In this document: positions 1-6,755 of the stretch, piece by piece
How the letters are laid out: the number at the start of each line of letters is the position of its first letter
Position numbering within the stretch: the first letter of the stretch is position 1
Source: JBAWAP01 sp049589355
Lineage (GTDB): Bacteria > Chloroflexota > Anaerolineae > VGOG01
NCBI GenBank assembly: GCA_049589355.1
Contig: JBAWAP010000072.1
Span: 1-24,737 of the forward strand
Length of the DNA stretch: 24,737 nt
Direction: 5' to 3'
Program-made: the position numbers and the translations under genes
The notes under the pieces: model-generated
Told to the model about the DNA's origin: nothing
The model's input: only the letters and a program-made list of their open reading frames with translations
The model's database searches: none

Positions 1-1
1 G

Positions 2-346
2 GCGGCTGGACCGGCTCTGGAAGGGCGTTGGGGGCAGCGGGGTGAGACATTGCCTGCGGATCACCCAGCCTGGCTACTGGAGGCTGACTACCTGGCCTTC
101 GCTTTGGCGAATATCATCTGCATCCTATCGCCCCAGCGCATTATCCTGGGAGGCGGCGTGATGCAACAGCGCCAGCTCTTCCCGCTGGTGTGGCGGAGGG
201 TGCAGGAGCTGCTTAACGACTATCTGCCGGTGCCGGCCATCCTGGACCAGATTGACGATTACATCGTGCCGCCGGGGTTGGGCGACCGGGCTGGCGTGTT
301 GGGAGCGATTGCGTTGGCGCAGCACGCAGCGGTCACAACTTTATGA
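2..346 (+). CDS. ROK-family sugar kinase, probably fructokinase (C-terminal part)
   Basis: This is the C-terminal end of a ROK (repressor, ORF, kinase) family sugar kinase. Members phosphorylate a hexose with ATP in the cytoplasm, and the fructokinase subgroup makes fructose 6-phosphate. The reading frame is open to the left edge, so the start, the N-terminal ATP loop and the zinc-binding motif lie outside the window. Visible landmarks are GPALEGRWG near the edge, the conserved LSPQRIILGGGVM segment, QLFPLV, and the final GLGDRAGVLGAIALA helix. Together these match the bacterial fructokinase (ScrK/GmuE-like) tail closely. A TTG at 50 is an internal codon and not a start. The family assignment is firm; the substrate is inferred. 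It fits a sugar-using organism but is on the opposite strand from the sugar locus at 5234-16699. Confidence 0.88.
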   Translation, partial: AAGPALEGRWGQRGETLPADHPAWLLEADYLAFALANIICILSPQRIILGGGVMQQRQLFPLVWRRVQELLNDYLPVPAILDQIDDYIVPPGLGDRAGVLGAIALAQHAAVTTL

Positions 347-516
347 ACATGGAAGGTTTCGATGAGCAACACGGCAAGGTGCTAAAGGGCGAGTTGGCAG
401 GCATGGATACTTAAGCCGCAGAAGGGCCCCTACCGCTTGCGCCAGGTCACTGGAGATTCTGCTGGACAGGTTGCGGCTATCATTTCGGGTTTGATCTGTC
501 TAATTGGAAGGACATA

Positions 517-545
517 TTGCGCAATTAATTGAGATATGGTAGAAT
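517..545 (+). promoter_or_regulatory. Putative sigma-70 promoter for the 597-2048 gene pair
   Basis: A TTGCGC -35 box at 517-522 and a TAGAAT -10 box at 540-545 are separated by exactly 17 bases. Transcription would start near 552, about 45 bases before the ATG at 597, and the leader carries AAAAGGAG as ribosome binding site. The -35 box matches consensus only in TTG. The same TAGAAT -10 with 17-base spacing recurs at 16874 and 21035, which supports it as a local promoter style. The 347-516 stretch before it shows no convincing gene. Confidence 0.45.
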
Positions 546-596
546 CAGGTCGTGTTTGCCCGCCGTTTGGTTAATCCTTAGCAAAAGGAGAAAGCG

Positions 597-1004
597 ATGA
601 GCGACAAAACCGAAGCTATGACGGTCGAGTTGGTGATAGAGCCGATAGCGCCCTACACAGTTGCCGATGTAGCGGCTAGCTTGGCTGACGATATTCGTCA
701 GGCAGCAGCCGAAGAGAAGATGACAGACCTGGTGGACAGTGACCGTTTCTCATTGCGGACGGAGCGACACCTGCCTCTGCCTTCCAAAGAGGAACTGGAA
801 TCCATCAAGCTGATCCTAGAAATAACTACCATGGCTGGCGCGCCACTGATCGCGTTATTCAAGTTTGTCTTCGGTTACCTCAAGAAAAAGTACGGCAAAG
901 TGAGGGTACTGAAAATCAAGATGGACGGAAAAAAGATTACTATTCCCGTTGAGGGCGACTCGGTGTCCATCGCTCTAGAGGAAATAGCCAAGTACCAGAA
1001 GTAA
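597..1004 (+). CDS. Small EACC1-like protein (possible conflict-system constant component)
   Basis: A 135-residue protein with a good ribosome binding site (AAAAGGAG, 583-590). It has an acidic N-terminal half, a predominantly hydrophobic helix at about residues 69-95, a basic LKKKYG turn, and a C-terminal beta hairpin (VRVLKIKMDGKKITI) followed by a short helix. This layout resembles the effector-associated constant component 1 (EACC1) family: a hydrophobic helix, a basic stretch, then two or three strands containing a DG turn. EACC1 proteins are described as invariant partners of variable effectors in bacterial conflict systems. The likeness is by eye and I rate it moderate at best. The next gene starts 18 bases downstream, so the two are probably co-transcribed. 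The hydrophobic segment might be a membrane helix, which would be an alternative reading. Confidence 0.55.
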   Translation: MSDKTEAMTVELVIEPIAPYTVADVAASLADDIRQAAAEEKMTDLVDSDRFSLRTERHLPLPSKEELESIKLILEITTMAGAPLIALFKFVFGYLKKKYGKVRVLKIKMDGKKITIPVEGDSVSIALEEIAKYQK

Positions 1005-1022
1005 GCCCAGTAGGGAGGGCTG

Positions 1023-2048
1023 ATGTCCTTAGATCCCCTCCGGCAAACCACCTTCGATGTCCTGTGCCACTGTTTCAGCGAGTTGTTGGCGCACTGCGAG
1101 TCGTTTGAGCAAGCAGTCTCTACCCAAAGCTGGTCATTGGTGCAGTTGGCCCAGGAATGCTTTGATCCAGCGGCCAACAAGTTTGGTCGTACGTCCAAAA
1201 GCGAGGATCCAGTTGAGGCACTGACTGACTTGCTGGAGTTGATGGTCAATACAGTGGAAGGGCAACGCCCCAAGAACCGCGACCTGGTAGCTGCTTACGA
1301 TACTTACCGTGAGATTGTTATAGGGTTATTCGCCGTTCCTTTCGACCTGTCTGAGCCGCAAGCTGTGGGCAAAGAACTGTCTTGTGAGTTTTACACCCGT
1401 TTCGGCGGGCCAGGCGATCACTTGCAATGCCCCGTGCAGCTCGAAGTGGAATTAGACCACCAGCTAGGCCTGTGTTGTCGCCCTGAGAAACAAGGCAGGA
1501 TTAGCTCTCTCACCTTCCTCTTTGCTCCGGCTGACTTCTACTTCGGTGATTTCCTCAACTTGCCTTTCTATTTCCTCCACGAGTATCTATCCCACCTTCA
1601 TACTGCACCTATGTACGCAGACCAGTTCCGGAAACCGCATATGTTTGGAGGCAGCTTTGAAGACGGCTGGCTGATTTACACTGCCTTTGATCTTTACTGG
1701 GAGCGGCTGAACGAGCCCACTTTTCCAGGCCACGAAGCAATACGCTTTGAAGCACTGGACCATTACATCACGGTGACGAAGCAAGAACCTGAGAACTATT
1801 TGATGCAGAGGGGCTACGATTTGGCAAAATGGTTTCACTTGCATGTACTTGATAGAGACACCGAGATCTTCCGTTACCTCAGTGCTCAGTTAGCCCTGTG
1901 TTCATTTGACCATCTTGGAGCAGACGATTTGCACACCGAGTTCGTCCGGGCAATCGCTCGCTACCGTCAGCGTGGCGATGTAGCTGGTTTGCAACGATTG
2001 GTCCAGGCCAATCCGACCATTGGTGAACTACTGGTCTCATTGATTTAA
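1023..2048 (+). CDS. Putative HExxxH metallopeptidase, partner of the EACC1-like protein
   Basis: A 341-residue protein, not recognised as a named family. Starting at residue 186 it reads HEYLSHLH, a helix with an HExxxH zinc-binding pattern (H186, E187, H191). It is followed 22 residues after H191 by EDGWLIY (E213-W216), which resembles the third-ligand EGW motif of gluzincin-type peptidases. HExxxH, with one extra residue compared with the usual HExxH, is known from dipeptidyl peptidase III (HELLGH). The preceding stretch, about residues 160-185, alternates hydrophobic and aromatic residues as in the edge strand of a zincin. The N-terminal 120 residues look helical and the C-terminal 100 residues are helical repeats. 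A GGAGGG ribosome binding site precedes the ATG, and the gap to the EACC1-like gene is 18 bases. If both calls hold, this would be the effector of a two-gene conflict module. Enzyme activity is inference. Confidence 0.55.
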   Translation: MSLDPLRQTTFDVLCHCFSELLAHCESFEQAVSTQSWSLVQLAQECFDPAANKFGRTSKSEDPVEALTDLLELMVNTVEGQRPKNRDLVAAYDTYREIVIGLFAVPFDLSEPQAVGKELSCEFYTRFGGPGDHLQCPVQLEVELDHQLGLCCRPEKQGRISSLTFLFAPADFYFGDFLNLPFYFLHEYLSHLHTAPMYADQFRKPHMFGGSFEDGWLIYTAFDLYWERLNEPTFPGHEAIRFEALDHYITVTKQEPENYLMQRGYDLAKWFHLHVLDRDTEIFRYLSAQLALCSFDHLGADDLHTEFVRAIARYRQRGDVAGLQRLVQANPTIGELLVSLI

Positions 2049-2059
2049 TTTCCCTTCAT

Positions 2060-2088
2060 TTGACAAGAAATAAACTTGCATGTATACT
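2060..2088 (+). promoter_or_regulatory. Near-consensus sigma-70 promoter of the winged-helix/S1 gene
   Basis: TTGACA at 2060-2065 is followed by a 17-base spacer and TATACT at 2083-2088, a perfect -35 box and a five-of-six -10 box. It lies just after the stop codon of the upstream gene at 2048 and about 25 bases before the AAGGGGGA ribosome binding site (2107-2114) of the ATG at 2120. It shows that the downstream gene is transcribed independently of the 597-2048 pair. Confidence 0.8.
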
Positions 2089-2119
2089 ATGCTGTATCTG
2101 ATCCAAAAGGGGGAGTACG

Positions 2120-3643
2120 ATGACGGTGTCTGGAGAAGTGACCTTCAAGGTTAAGCAATTCATAGCCGCCCGTGAGCGATTCACCATCGGCCAGGTGGCT
2201 AAGCTGACGGGGCTCAAGCACAAGAGCGTGGAAACAGTAGTGCAGCGGCTGGTACGGGATGGCTACGTGGTCAAGAGCCAGGAGACCGTGCCTGTCGCCG
2301 GCCGAGGCCGCCGCCCTCTTTACTATACCCTGACTGCCGACATGGAGAAGCGGAAGGAGTTGGTAAACGAAGTCAGCGCCTTCCAGCCTAGAGCTGTCCC
2401 GGTGCGTGTCCACCCCCTTAGCGCTAATTACATTGGGGCTCATGACATGCTGGACGAACTGGAGCGAGAGCCGGATGTTCCCGACCATGAGGCCCGGCTG
2501 GTGAAGATTGAGAAGCACCTGGAATTAGCGGCTTTCGAGGAAGGGTTGGAGGACAGAGAAGAAGGTACAGCCGTGGTACGGGCCTATCTTCTGCGTGAGA
2601 GAGCCCGAGTCGCCGCCCTGCGCCACCAATGGGTTGAAGCTGGGCGTTTGTTGCGCGAAGCACATCTTGTTTTTGAGGAGCACGGACTGGAAGGGGAAGT
2701 GGAGAAAACAGACCAATATTGGTTTACACTGCTAATTCGACAGCGTTTGATGCTAGCGAAGGATGGTGATGAGATCGCTCGAGTCTGGCAAGAGATTCCA
2801 CACATTGTTCAAGAGATGGGACTCGCTGCTAACCCGGTTGTTCAGTTGACAGTAGCGGTGTCTAAGGTACTTAGTTTCTTAATAATAGCTTTGGGGAGTG
2901 AAGTTAGGGAGACTGCAAACCGTTTGTGGGAACTGGTGCCACTTTGCATTGGCATGAAAGTAGACCGAAGAGGACTTGAAGAGGAGGCACGCTTTACGCT
3001 AGACAGGGAAGATGTGAAAAGGAAGTTACAGAAAGACGTTAGCATCTATTTGGGGGAGGGCCTCCCAAAAGAAGTTCATCACTACACTTCGTTCCAGTGG
3101 AGCGACATCCTAGAAGGAGTAGTTGTCAGCACCAGCCCCACCGAAATCCTGATTGACCTAGGCTCCAAAGCGGCAAGTCTTTTGTCAAGTCGTGAATTGG
3201 GGCGAACGGGCCTAGAAGCGGTTGAGAGGCTCAAGGTGGGTGACGAAGTACCAGTCTCAGTCTATATCCTTGTCCCCGAGGACAAGGTAGGTCAGGATGG
3301 TCGGTCAGAAGTTACGGCGCGAGAGTGGCGCAAGCAACAGAAAGAGAAGTTACTGAGTGAACTTCAGGAAGGTGATATTCGTCGAGGGCGAGTCAGTAGC
3401 CTCTGCAACTTTGGAGCTTTTATTGACTTAGATGGGACCCCTGGCCTAGTTCACCTCTCTGAACTCTCCTGGAAACGTGTGTCTCATCCCAAGGAAGTGC
3501 TTCAGGTTGGCGATGAGGTAGATGTCTACGTCCTGAAAGCGGATCGGGAAAAAGGTCACATCGGCCTGAGCATCAAACGACTGGAGCCTAAACCTTCCAA
3601 TAGAGACGCACAAGCTGAAGGAGTACGAGAGGTATCTCGCTAA
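2120..3643 (+). CDS. Winged-helix and tandem S1 RNA-binding domain protein
   Basis: A 507-residue protein with three parts. Residues 1-75 form a winged helix-turn-helix: FTIGQVAKLTGLKHKSVETV is the helix-turn-helix and GRGRRPLYYTL the wing, as in MarR-type or phage replication regulators. Residues 85-310 are helical and partly TPR-like (ARVAALRHQWVEAGRLLREA), with acidic linkers. Residues 326-388 and 414-488 are two S1 OB-fold domains. The second is canonical, with GDIRRGRVSSLCNFGAFIDL, GLVHLSELSW and VGDEVDVYVLKAD. Such proteins bind single-stranded RNA, while the N-terminus should bind DNA. The combination in one chain suggests a regulator linking DNA and RNA, but no function is established. 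A strong promoter (2060-2088) and terminator (3737-3770) make it a single-gene unit. Domain calls are firm; role unknown. Confidence 0.82.
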   Translation: MTVSGEVTFKVKQFIAARERFTIGQVAKLTGLKHKSVETVVQRLVRDGYVVKSQETVPVAGRGRRPLYYTLTADMEKRKELVNEVSAFQPRAVPVRVHPLSANYIGAHDMLDELEREPDVPDHEARLVKIEKHLELAAFEEGLEDREEGTAVVRAYLLRERARVAALRHQWVEAGRLLREAHLVFEEHGLEGEVEKTDQYWFTLLIRQRLMLAKDGDEIARVWQEIPHIVQEMGLAANPVVQLTVAVSKVLSFLIIALGSEVRETANRLWELVPLCIGMKVDRRGLEEEARFTLDREDVKRKLQKDVSIYLGEGLPKEVHHYTSFQWSDILEGVVVSTSPTEILIDLGSKAASLLSSRELGRTGLEAVERLKVGDEVPVSVYILVPEDKVGQDGRSEVTAREWRKQQKEKLLSELQEGDIRRGRVSSLCNFGAFIDLDGTPGLVHLSELSWKRVSHPKEVLQVGDEVDVYVLKADREKGHIGLSIKRLEPKPSNRDAQAEGVREVSR

Positions 3644-3736
3644 GAGCACGGGTGAAGAACTCAGGCAGAGTTGCATGGAGCGATTGAGAAGGTTAGAGTA
3701 GCAGTGAGCACCAAAGTGGCTTGACGAAGTCAGCAG

Positions 3737-3770
3737 AGAAGTCGAGACTTGTCTCGACTTCTGTTTTGTT
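3737..3770 (+). terminator. Intrinsic terminator after the winged-helix/S1 gene
   Basis: A near-perfect hairpin with an 11-12 base-pair stem has arms AGAAGTCGAGAC (3737-3748) and GTCTCGACTTCT (3751-3762) and a loop of two to four bases. It is followed directly by GTTTTGTTTT. This is a textbook Rho-independent terminator on the plus strand, about 95 bases after the stop codon. The U-tract is only on the plus side, so it does not serve the minus strand. Confidence 0.85.
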
Positions 3771-3843
3771 TTGCAAGTTGACGCGAGCAATGAACGAATA
3801 GTCTATCCGCTCCCATCCGTTGCCGCCATCCTCAGGAGAAACC

Positions 3844-3882
3844 ATGACCGACCATCTGATGATAACCACCATTCGGGGATAG
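3844..3882 (+). CDS. Possible 12-residue leader peptide before the DUF362 gene
   Basis: A short reading frame MTDHLMITTIRG begins at an ATG preceded by CAGGAGAAACC, a better ribosome binding site than the one in front of the next gene. Its TAG stop (3880-3882) ends two bases before the ATG at 3885. This geometry fits translational coupling. It may equally be chance; there is no visible attenuator hairpin between it and the downstream gene. Confidence 0.3.
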   Translation: MTDHLMITTIRG

Positions 3883-3884
3883 GA

Positions 3885-4742
3885 ATGAAAAAAAACATCT
3901 TCACCAACGAAGGGAAGGCGCTGGTCAGCAAGGTCCGGTGCGACGGGGACCTGAGGCAAAGCATCGGCCAGGCCGTGGCCGCCATCGGTGGCTTCCAGAA
4001 GCTGGTGGAGCCAGGCGACACGATCCTGGTCAAGGCTAACTTCAATACCAGCGACCCGCCGCCGGGCTCCAGCGATCCTCGGTTTGTCAAGGCGGTCATT
4101 GAGCTGCTCTACGAGCACGGGGCGGGCAAGGTCGTCCTGGGCGAGTCCTCGATGATTAGCCAATCTACCAGAGACACCTTGCGCGAGGCAGGCATGCTCC
4201 AGGCGGCCGAAGAGGCGGGGGCCGAGGTGGTGATCTTCGATGAGGGCAAGTGGGTGGCCGTGGAGACCGACGGGCGTTACCTCAAGAAGGTCGCTCTGGC
4301 CAAGGCGGGGCTGGAGGCCGAGAAGATCGTCTACGTCTGCTGTCTCAAGACCCATCGCTATGCGGATTTCACCCTGAGTCTCAAGCTGGCTATGGGCTTT
4401 GTCAGGCGCCGGGACCGAGTGCCGATGCACCTCTGGCGATTGAGCGAGAAGCTGGCCGAACTCAATCTGGTCATCGCGCCGGACCTGATCATCATGGATG
4501 GCCGCCGCTGCTTCATCTCCGGTGGCCCGGGCACGGGGGAGGTACGGGAGCCCAATCTGATCCTCGCCTCGGGTGACCGGATCGCCATTGACGTGGAGGC
4601 CCTGAAGGTCATCCAAAGCTATCCGGGTCACAGCCTGAAGAAGCGTCCGTGGGAGTTGACCATGATCCGGCGGGCTGTGGAGCTGGGGCTGGGAGCAACC
4701 AGCGAAGCGGCGTATCAGGTCATAACCGATTGGCCGCGCTGA
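3885..4742 (+). CDS. DUF362 domain-containing protein
   Basis: A 285-residue protein of the DUF362 family, whose biochemical role is unknown; some members are fused to ferredoxin domains. Recognisable family segments are VEPGDTILVKANFNT, DPRFVKAVIELLYEHGAGKV followed by LGESS, then IVYVCCLKTHRYADFTLSLK, and the IMDGRRCFISGGPG segment with DRIAIDVEALKV near the end. No CxxCxxC ferredoxin motif is present, so this is the stand-alone form. The frame stays open upstream to a TTG at 3771, but the ATG at 3885 is preferred. It begins MKKNIF, has GGGG six bases upstream, and lies after the terminator at 3737-3770. The upstream extension would cover the leader region. It is probably a single-gene unit. 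Family firm, function unknown. Confidence 0.85.
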   Translation: MKKNIFTNEGKALVSKVRCDGDLRQSIGQAVAAIGGFQKLVEPGDTILVKANFNTSDPPPGSSDPRFVKAVIELLYEHGAGKVVLGESSMISQSTRDTLREAGMLQAAEEAGAEVVIFDEGKWVAVETDGRYLKKVALAKAGLEAEKIVYVCCLKTHRYADFTLSLKLAMGFVRRRDRVPMHLWRLSEKLAELNLVIAPDLIIMDGRRCFISGGPGTGEVREPNLILASGDRIAIDVEALKVIQSYPGHSLKKRPWELTMIRRAVELGLGATSEAAYQVITDWPR

Positions 4743-4870
4743 AGAGGGCATAAGAAGCTGGGGCTAGTGTGGAGGGTCAATCAGCCCTCCGCCAGGCCAG
4801 GGTTGCGGTTTGCTCCGTGGGAAAGAGCCAGTTCGTCTAGCTAGGGCAATCGCAAACTCCGCTAACGCGG

Positions 4871-5073
4871 TCATTGCGAGTCTTCCATGGCGCATCGCGC
4901 CATCCGTAGGGGGCAGAAACTTGGGCGAGGTTCGTAGTAACAGCTTTAGCTGTCGTTTGACAGCAAAGGCGACTAAAGTCGCCACTACGAACCAAGTTTC
5001 TGAGTAGCGCAGCGAAGCAATCTCCAACCTAGTAGGGGATTGCTTCGGCGCAAAAAGCGCGCCTCGCAATGAC
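4871..5073. repeat. Palindromic dispersed repeat (CATTGCGAG type), interrupted by a second one
   Basis: The ends TCATTGCGAG (4871-4880) and CTCGCAATGA (5063-5072) are perfect inverted repeats, and inside them GAAGCAATCTCC and GGGGATTGCTTCG form an imperfect second pair. The same ends and inner motif occur at 14213-14301, so this is a dispersed, MITE- or REP-like family. It carries no gene. The gap 4743-5233 otherwise holds nothing I can support. Confidence 0.85.
4914..5002. repeat. Nested palindromic element inside the CATTGCGAG repeat
   Basis: CAGAAACTTGG (4914-4924) pairs with CCAAGTTTCTG (4992-5002), and further in GGTTCGTAGT (4929-4938) pairs with ACTACGAACC (4984-4993). The centre carries two smaller palindromes, CAGCTTTAGCTG and GCGACTAAAGTCGC. 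The layout is what is left when one small palindromic element inserts into another. Confidence 0.7.
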
Positions 5074-5233
5074 GGAACGCCAGCTTATCTCACCTGCCAG
5101 GCGACTTTGCAATTGCCCTATCGGGCGAAATTTTGATCGTTCAGGTCAATAAGGTCGTTATCATGGAAGTTGACACCTCACGTCATCTGGAACGAAAGGC
5201 ATCAATCTCTCTCATCAATCGGCTAGATTAGAT

Positions 5234-6544
5234 TCACTCGACTTCGAGCTCAAATACCCTGGCGAGCAGTTCTATGTCGGCAAGGTGGTGGCCTGTCAGC
5301 AACAGGTAGTGATGCGAAGCGAGGTTGTTCACAAGCTTCCGACCATCGGGAACCCTGATTACTCCTCCATTCAAACAGTGGGAGCCGGGGTATTGAACGT
5401 AGCCCTCTAAACTCCCATCCACCACCATCATCTTGTTCAACGTTGAATCCAATTTCGCCAACGTAATATCGCCGGTCGGCATGCGGGCGTCTATGGCCGT
5501 GGCGTTGTCGTCCACAATGGCAAGGACCTTCGGCCTCAGCGCCCACTCCGTGGAGAAGGACGTCGGCACTACGCCCAGGTAACCGCAATGGGCAACCAAA
5601 ATGTGATTCTCCGGGTCCTTCACCTCGGGGAAGCGAGGTATCTTCTCGTGTTTCAACGCCGCCTGGCCGAGGAGAAACGGGTACAGGTTGGTCATCATGA
5701 TCGGCACGTCGAGTGACTGGTGCAGGATGCATTTCGTCAGCATGGACATCGTGTCGGCTTCGCAGCCCCAGATGAGACGTCTCTCTTCGTAAAGCATGTT
5801 CCAGGCCAGGCAAGGAGTGGTATCCGAGAAATGGGATTCGTTGAGGCAGTTGATACCCACTCCCCGGATGTTCTCGTCTTTCTCGGCTTCCCGCTTCACG
5901 GCGATGTAAACCTTGATCGCACTGTGCAGCGCTCGCGGCGAGACCCCTTCCACGCTCAACTGCCATTTTTGCCAGACCTCTTCTGCCTCCCGATCGGAAA
6001 TCTGCTTCGCCTGTGCCCCCAGCTCCTCGAAGCTTTTCTTCACGATGGTGATGCCGAACTTCTCCATCATCCGTCGGGTACATTCGTCTTCCCACCAGTA
6101 AAAGCGCTTGAAGATGCTGGCCTGGAACCCTTGGCCGGGGTTGTCCTGGAAGACGAGGAACTTCGTTTGCTTCAGCTCCCGCTTGACGCCCAGTCCCCGG
6201 CAGACCTTCCTGGTCTGCTCCAAGCTGTAAGGGGCAATCGTGTCTATGCCTTCCGCTCGCAGGTAGCTGGCGATCTCCCAGTCCCACATGGAAACCGTTC
6301 CGAATTCGGATGTGACGATTAGGATCGGCAGCCGGATTTCCTTCAGCCTTCCAAGCTGGGTATACGCAGCTCCTAAAAGCTGAGGGAAGACAACTGCCTC
6401 GGCTTCGGGGAGCGGCGACCCCAATGCCACGGGGTCCAGTATCTCCGCTTGCTCGGCAAGCGAACTCTTTAAGGCTTCCACCTGCCGGTCAAACTCATCA
6501 TCTCGGCCAGGTACAAAGAAAGAGGGAATCAGTCGTGCTTTCAT
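5234..6544 (-). CDS. L-fucose/L-arabinose isomerase-fold protein (sugar isomerase-like)
   Basis: A 436-residue protein of the FucI/AraA fold, cytoplasmic enzymes that interconvert aldoses and ketoses using a divalent metal. The N-terminal domain has RLIPSFFVPGRDDEF and a Rossmann-like stretch. The central part holds VGINCLNE, TPCLAWNMLYEE and IWGCEADTMSMLTK, the region expected to carry active-site acids; CEAD is the best candidate. The C-terminal part carries VAHCGYLG and YPGSHCLNGGVIRV. Fucose isomerases are usually near 590 residues and arabinose isomerases near 500, so this belongs to the shorter, uncharacterised group. The start at 6544 is chosen over the ATG six bases earlier because AAGGGG then lies seven bases upstream. 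It is the last gene of the minus-strand sugar locus, separated from the oxidoreductase by a palindromic repeat. The substrate is unknown. Confidence 0.72.
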   Translation of the reverse strand: MKARLIPSFFVPGRDDEFDRQVEALKSSLAEQAEILDPVALGSPLPEAEAVVFPQLLGAAYTQLGRLKEIRLPILIVTSEFGTVSMWDWEIASYLRAEGIDTIAPYSLEQTRKVCRGLGVKRELKQTKFLVFQDNPGQGFQASIFKRFYWWEDECTRRMMEKFGITIVKKSFEELGAQAKQISDREAEEVWQKWQLSVEGVSPRALHSAIKVYIAVKREAEKDENIRGVGINCLNESHFSDTTPCLAWNMLYEERRLIWGCEADTMSMLTKCILHQSLDVPIMMTNLYPFLLGQAALKHEKIPRFPEVKDPENHILVAHCGYLGVVPTSFSTEWALRPKVLAIVDDNATAIDARMPTGDITLAKLDSTLNKMMVVDGSLEGYVQYPGSHCLNGGVIRVPDGRKLVNNLASHHYLLLTGHHLADIELLARVFELEVE

Positions 6545-6651
6545 ACACATGCCCCTTAAATCCTGCTATTGGGAGCTTTTCAGCCGGGCGACGCGGCGCC
6601 TTCCATCCCCGGCGTAGCCGTTTTACCTACCCAACAGGTAACTGCTCAGCC

Positions 6652-6722
6652 TGTCATTCTGAGCAAAGCGAAGAATCTCGTTTGTGCGAAGAACGAGACC
6701 CTTCGCTTCGCTCAGGGTGACA
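6652..6722. repeat. Palindromic dispersed repeat (CATTCTGAGC type)
   Basis: TGTCATTCTGAGC (6652-6664) pairs with GCTCAGGGTGACA (6710-6722), and inside AGCGAAGAATCTCG faces CGAGACCCTTCGCT. This is a second repeat family, different in sequence from the CATTGCGAG type but built the same way. It sits between the oxidoreductase and the isomerase genes and could form a hairpin in their transcript. Confidence 0.8.
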
Positions 6723-6755
6723 CCAAAAGCATCCAAATCTGCCAGGGCTGAACAG

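Noticed and set aside
347..516. Short frame beginning at an ATGA overlap with the kinase stop, and coding-like residues near 425-530
   Set aside because: The first frame ends after 23 codons and the second has no start or family resemblance; no ribosome binding site supports either.
3600..3693. Charged helical frame (LKEYERYLAKSTGEELRQ) overlapping the end of the S1 gene in another frame
   Set aside because: It ends before the terminator, has no good start and is mostly inside or right after the real gene; could be a remnant but cannot be supported.
3693..4751. 352-codon minus-strand frame opposite the DUF362 gene
   Set aside because: Antisense shadow; its sequence has no domain character, and the plus strand carries DUF362 motifs.
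5250..6287. 345-codon minus-strand frame overlapping the isomerase-like gene
   Set aside because: It is a low-complexity, arginine- and proline-rich shadow of the isomerase-like gene, which has clear family motifs in the other frame.
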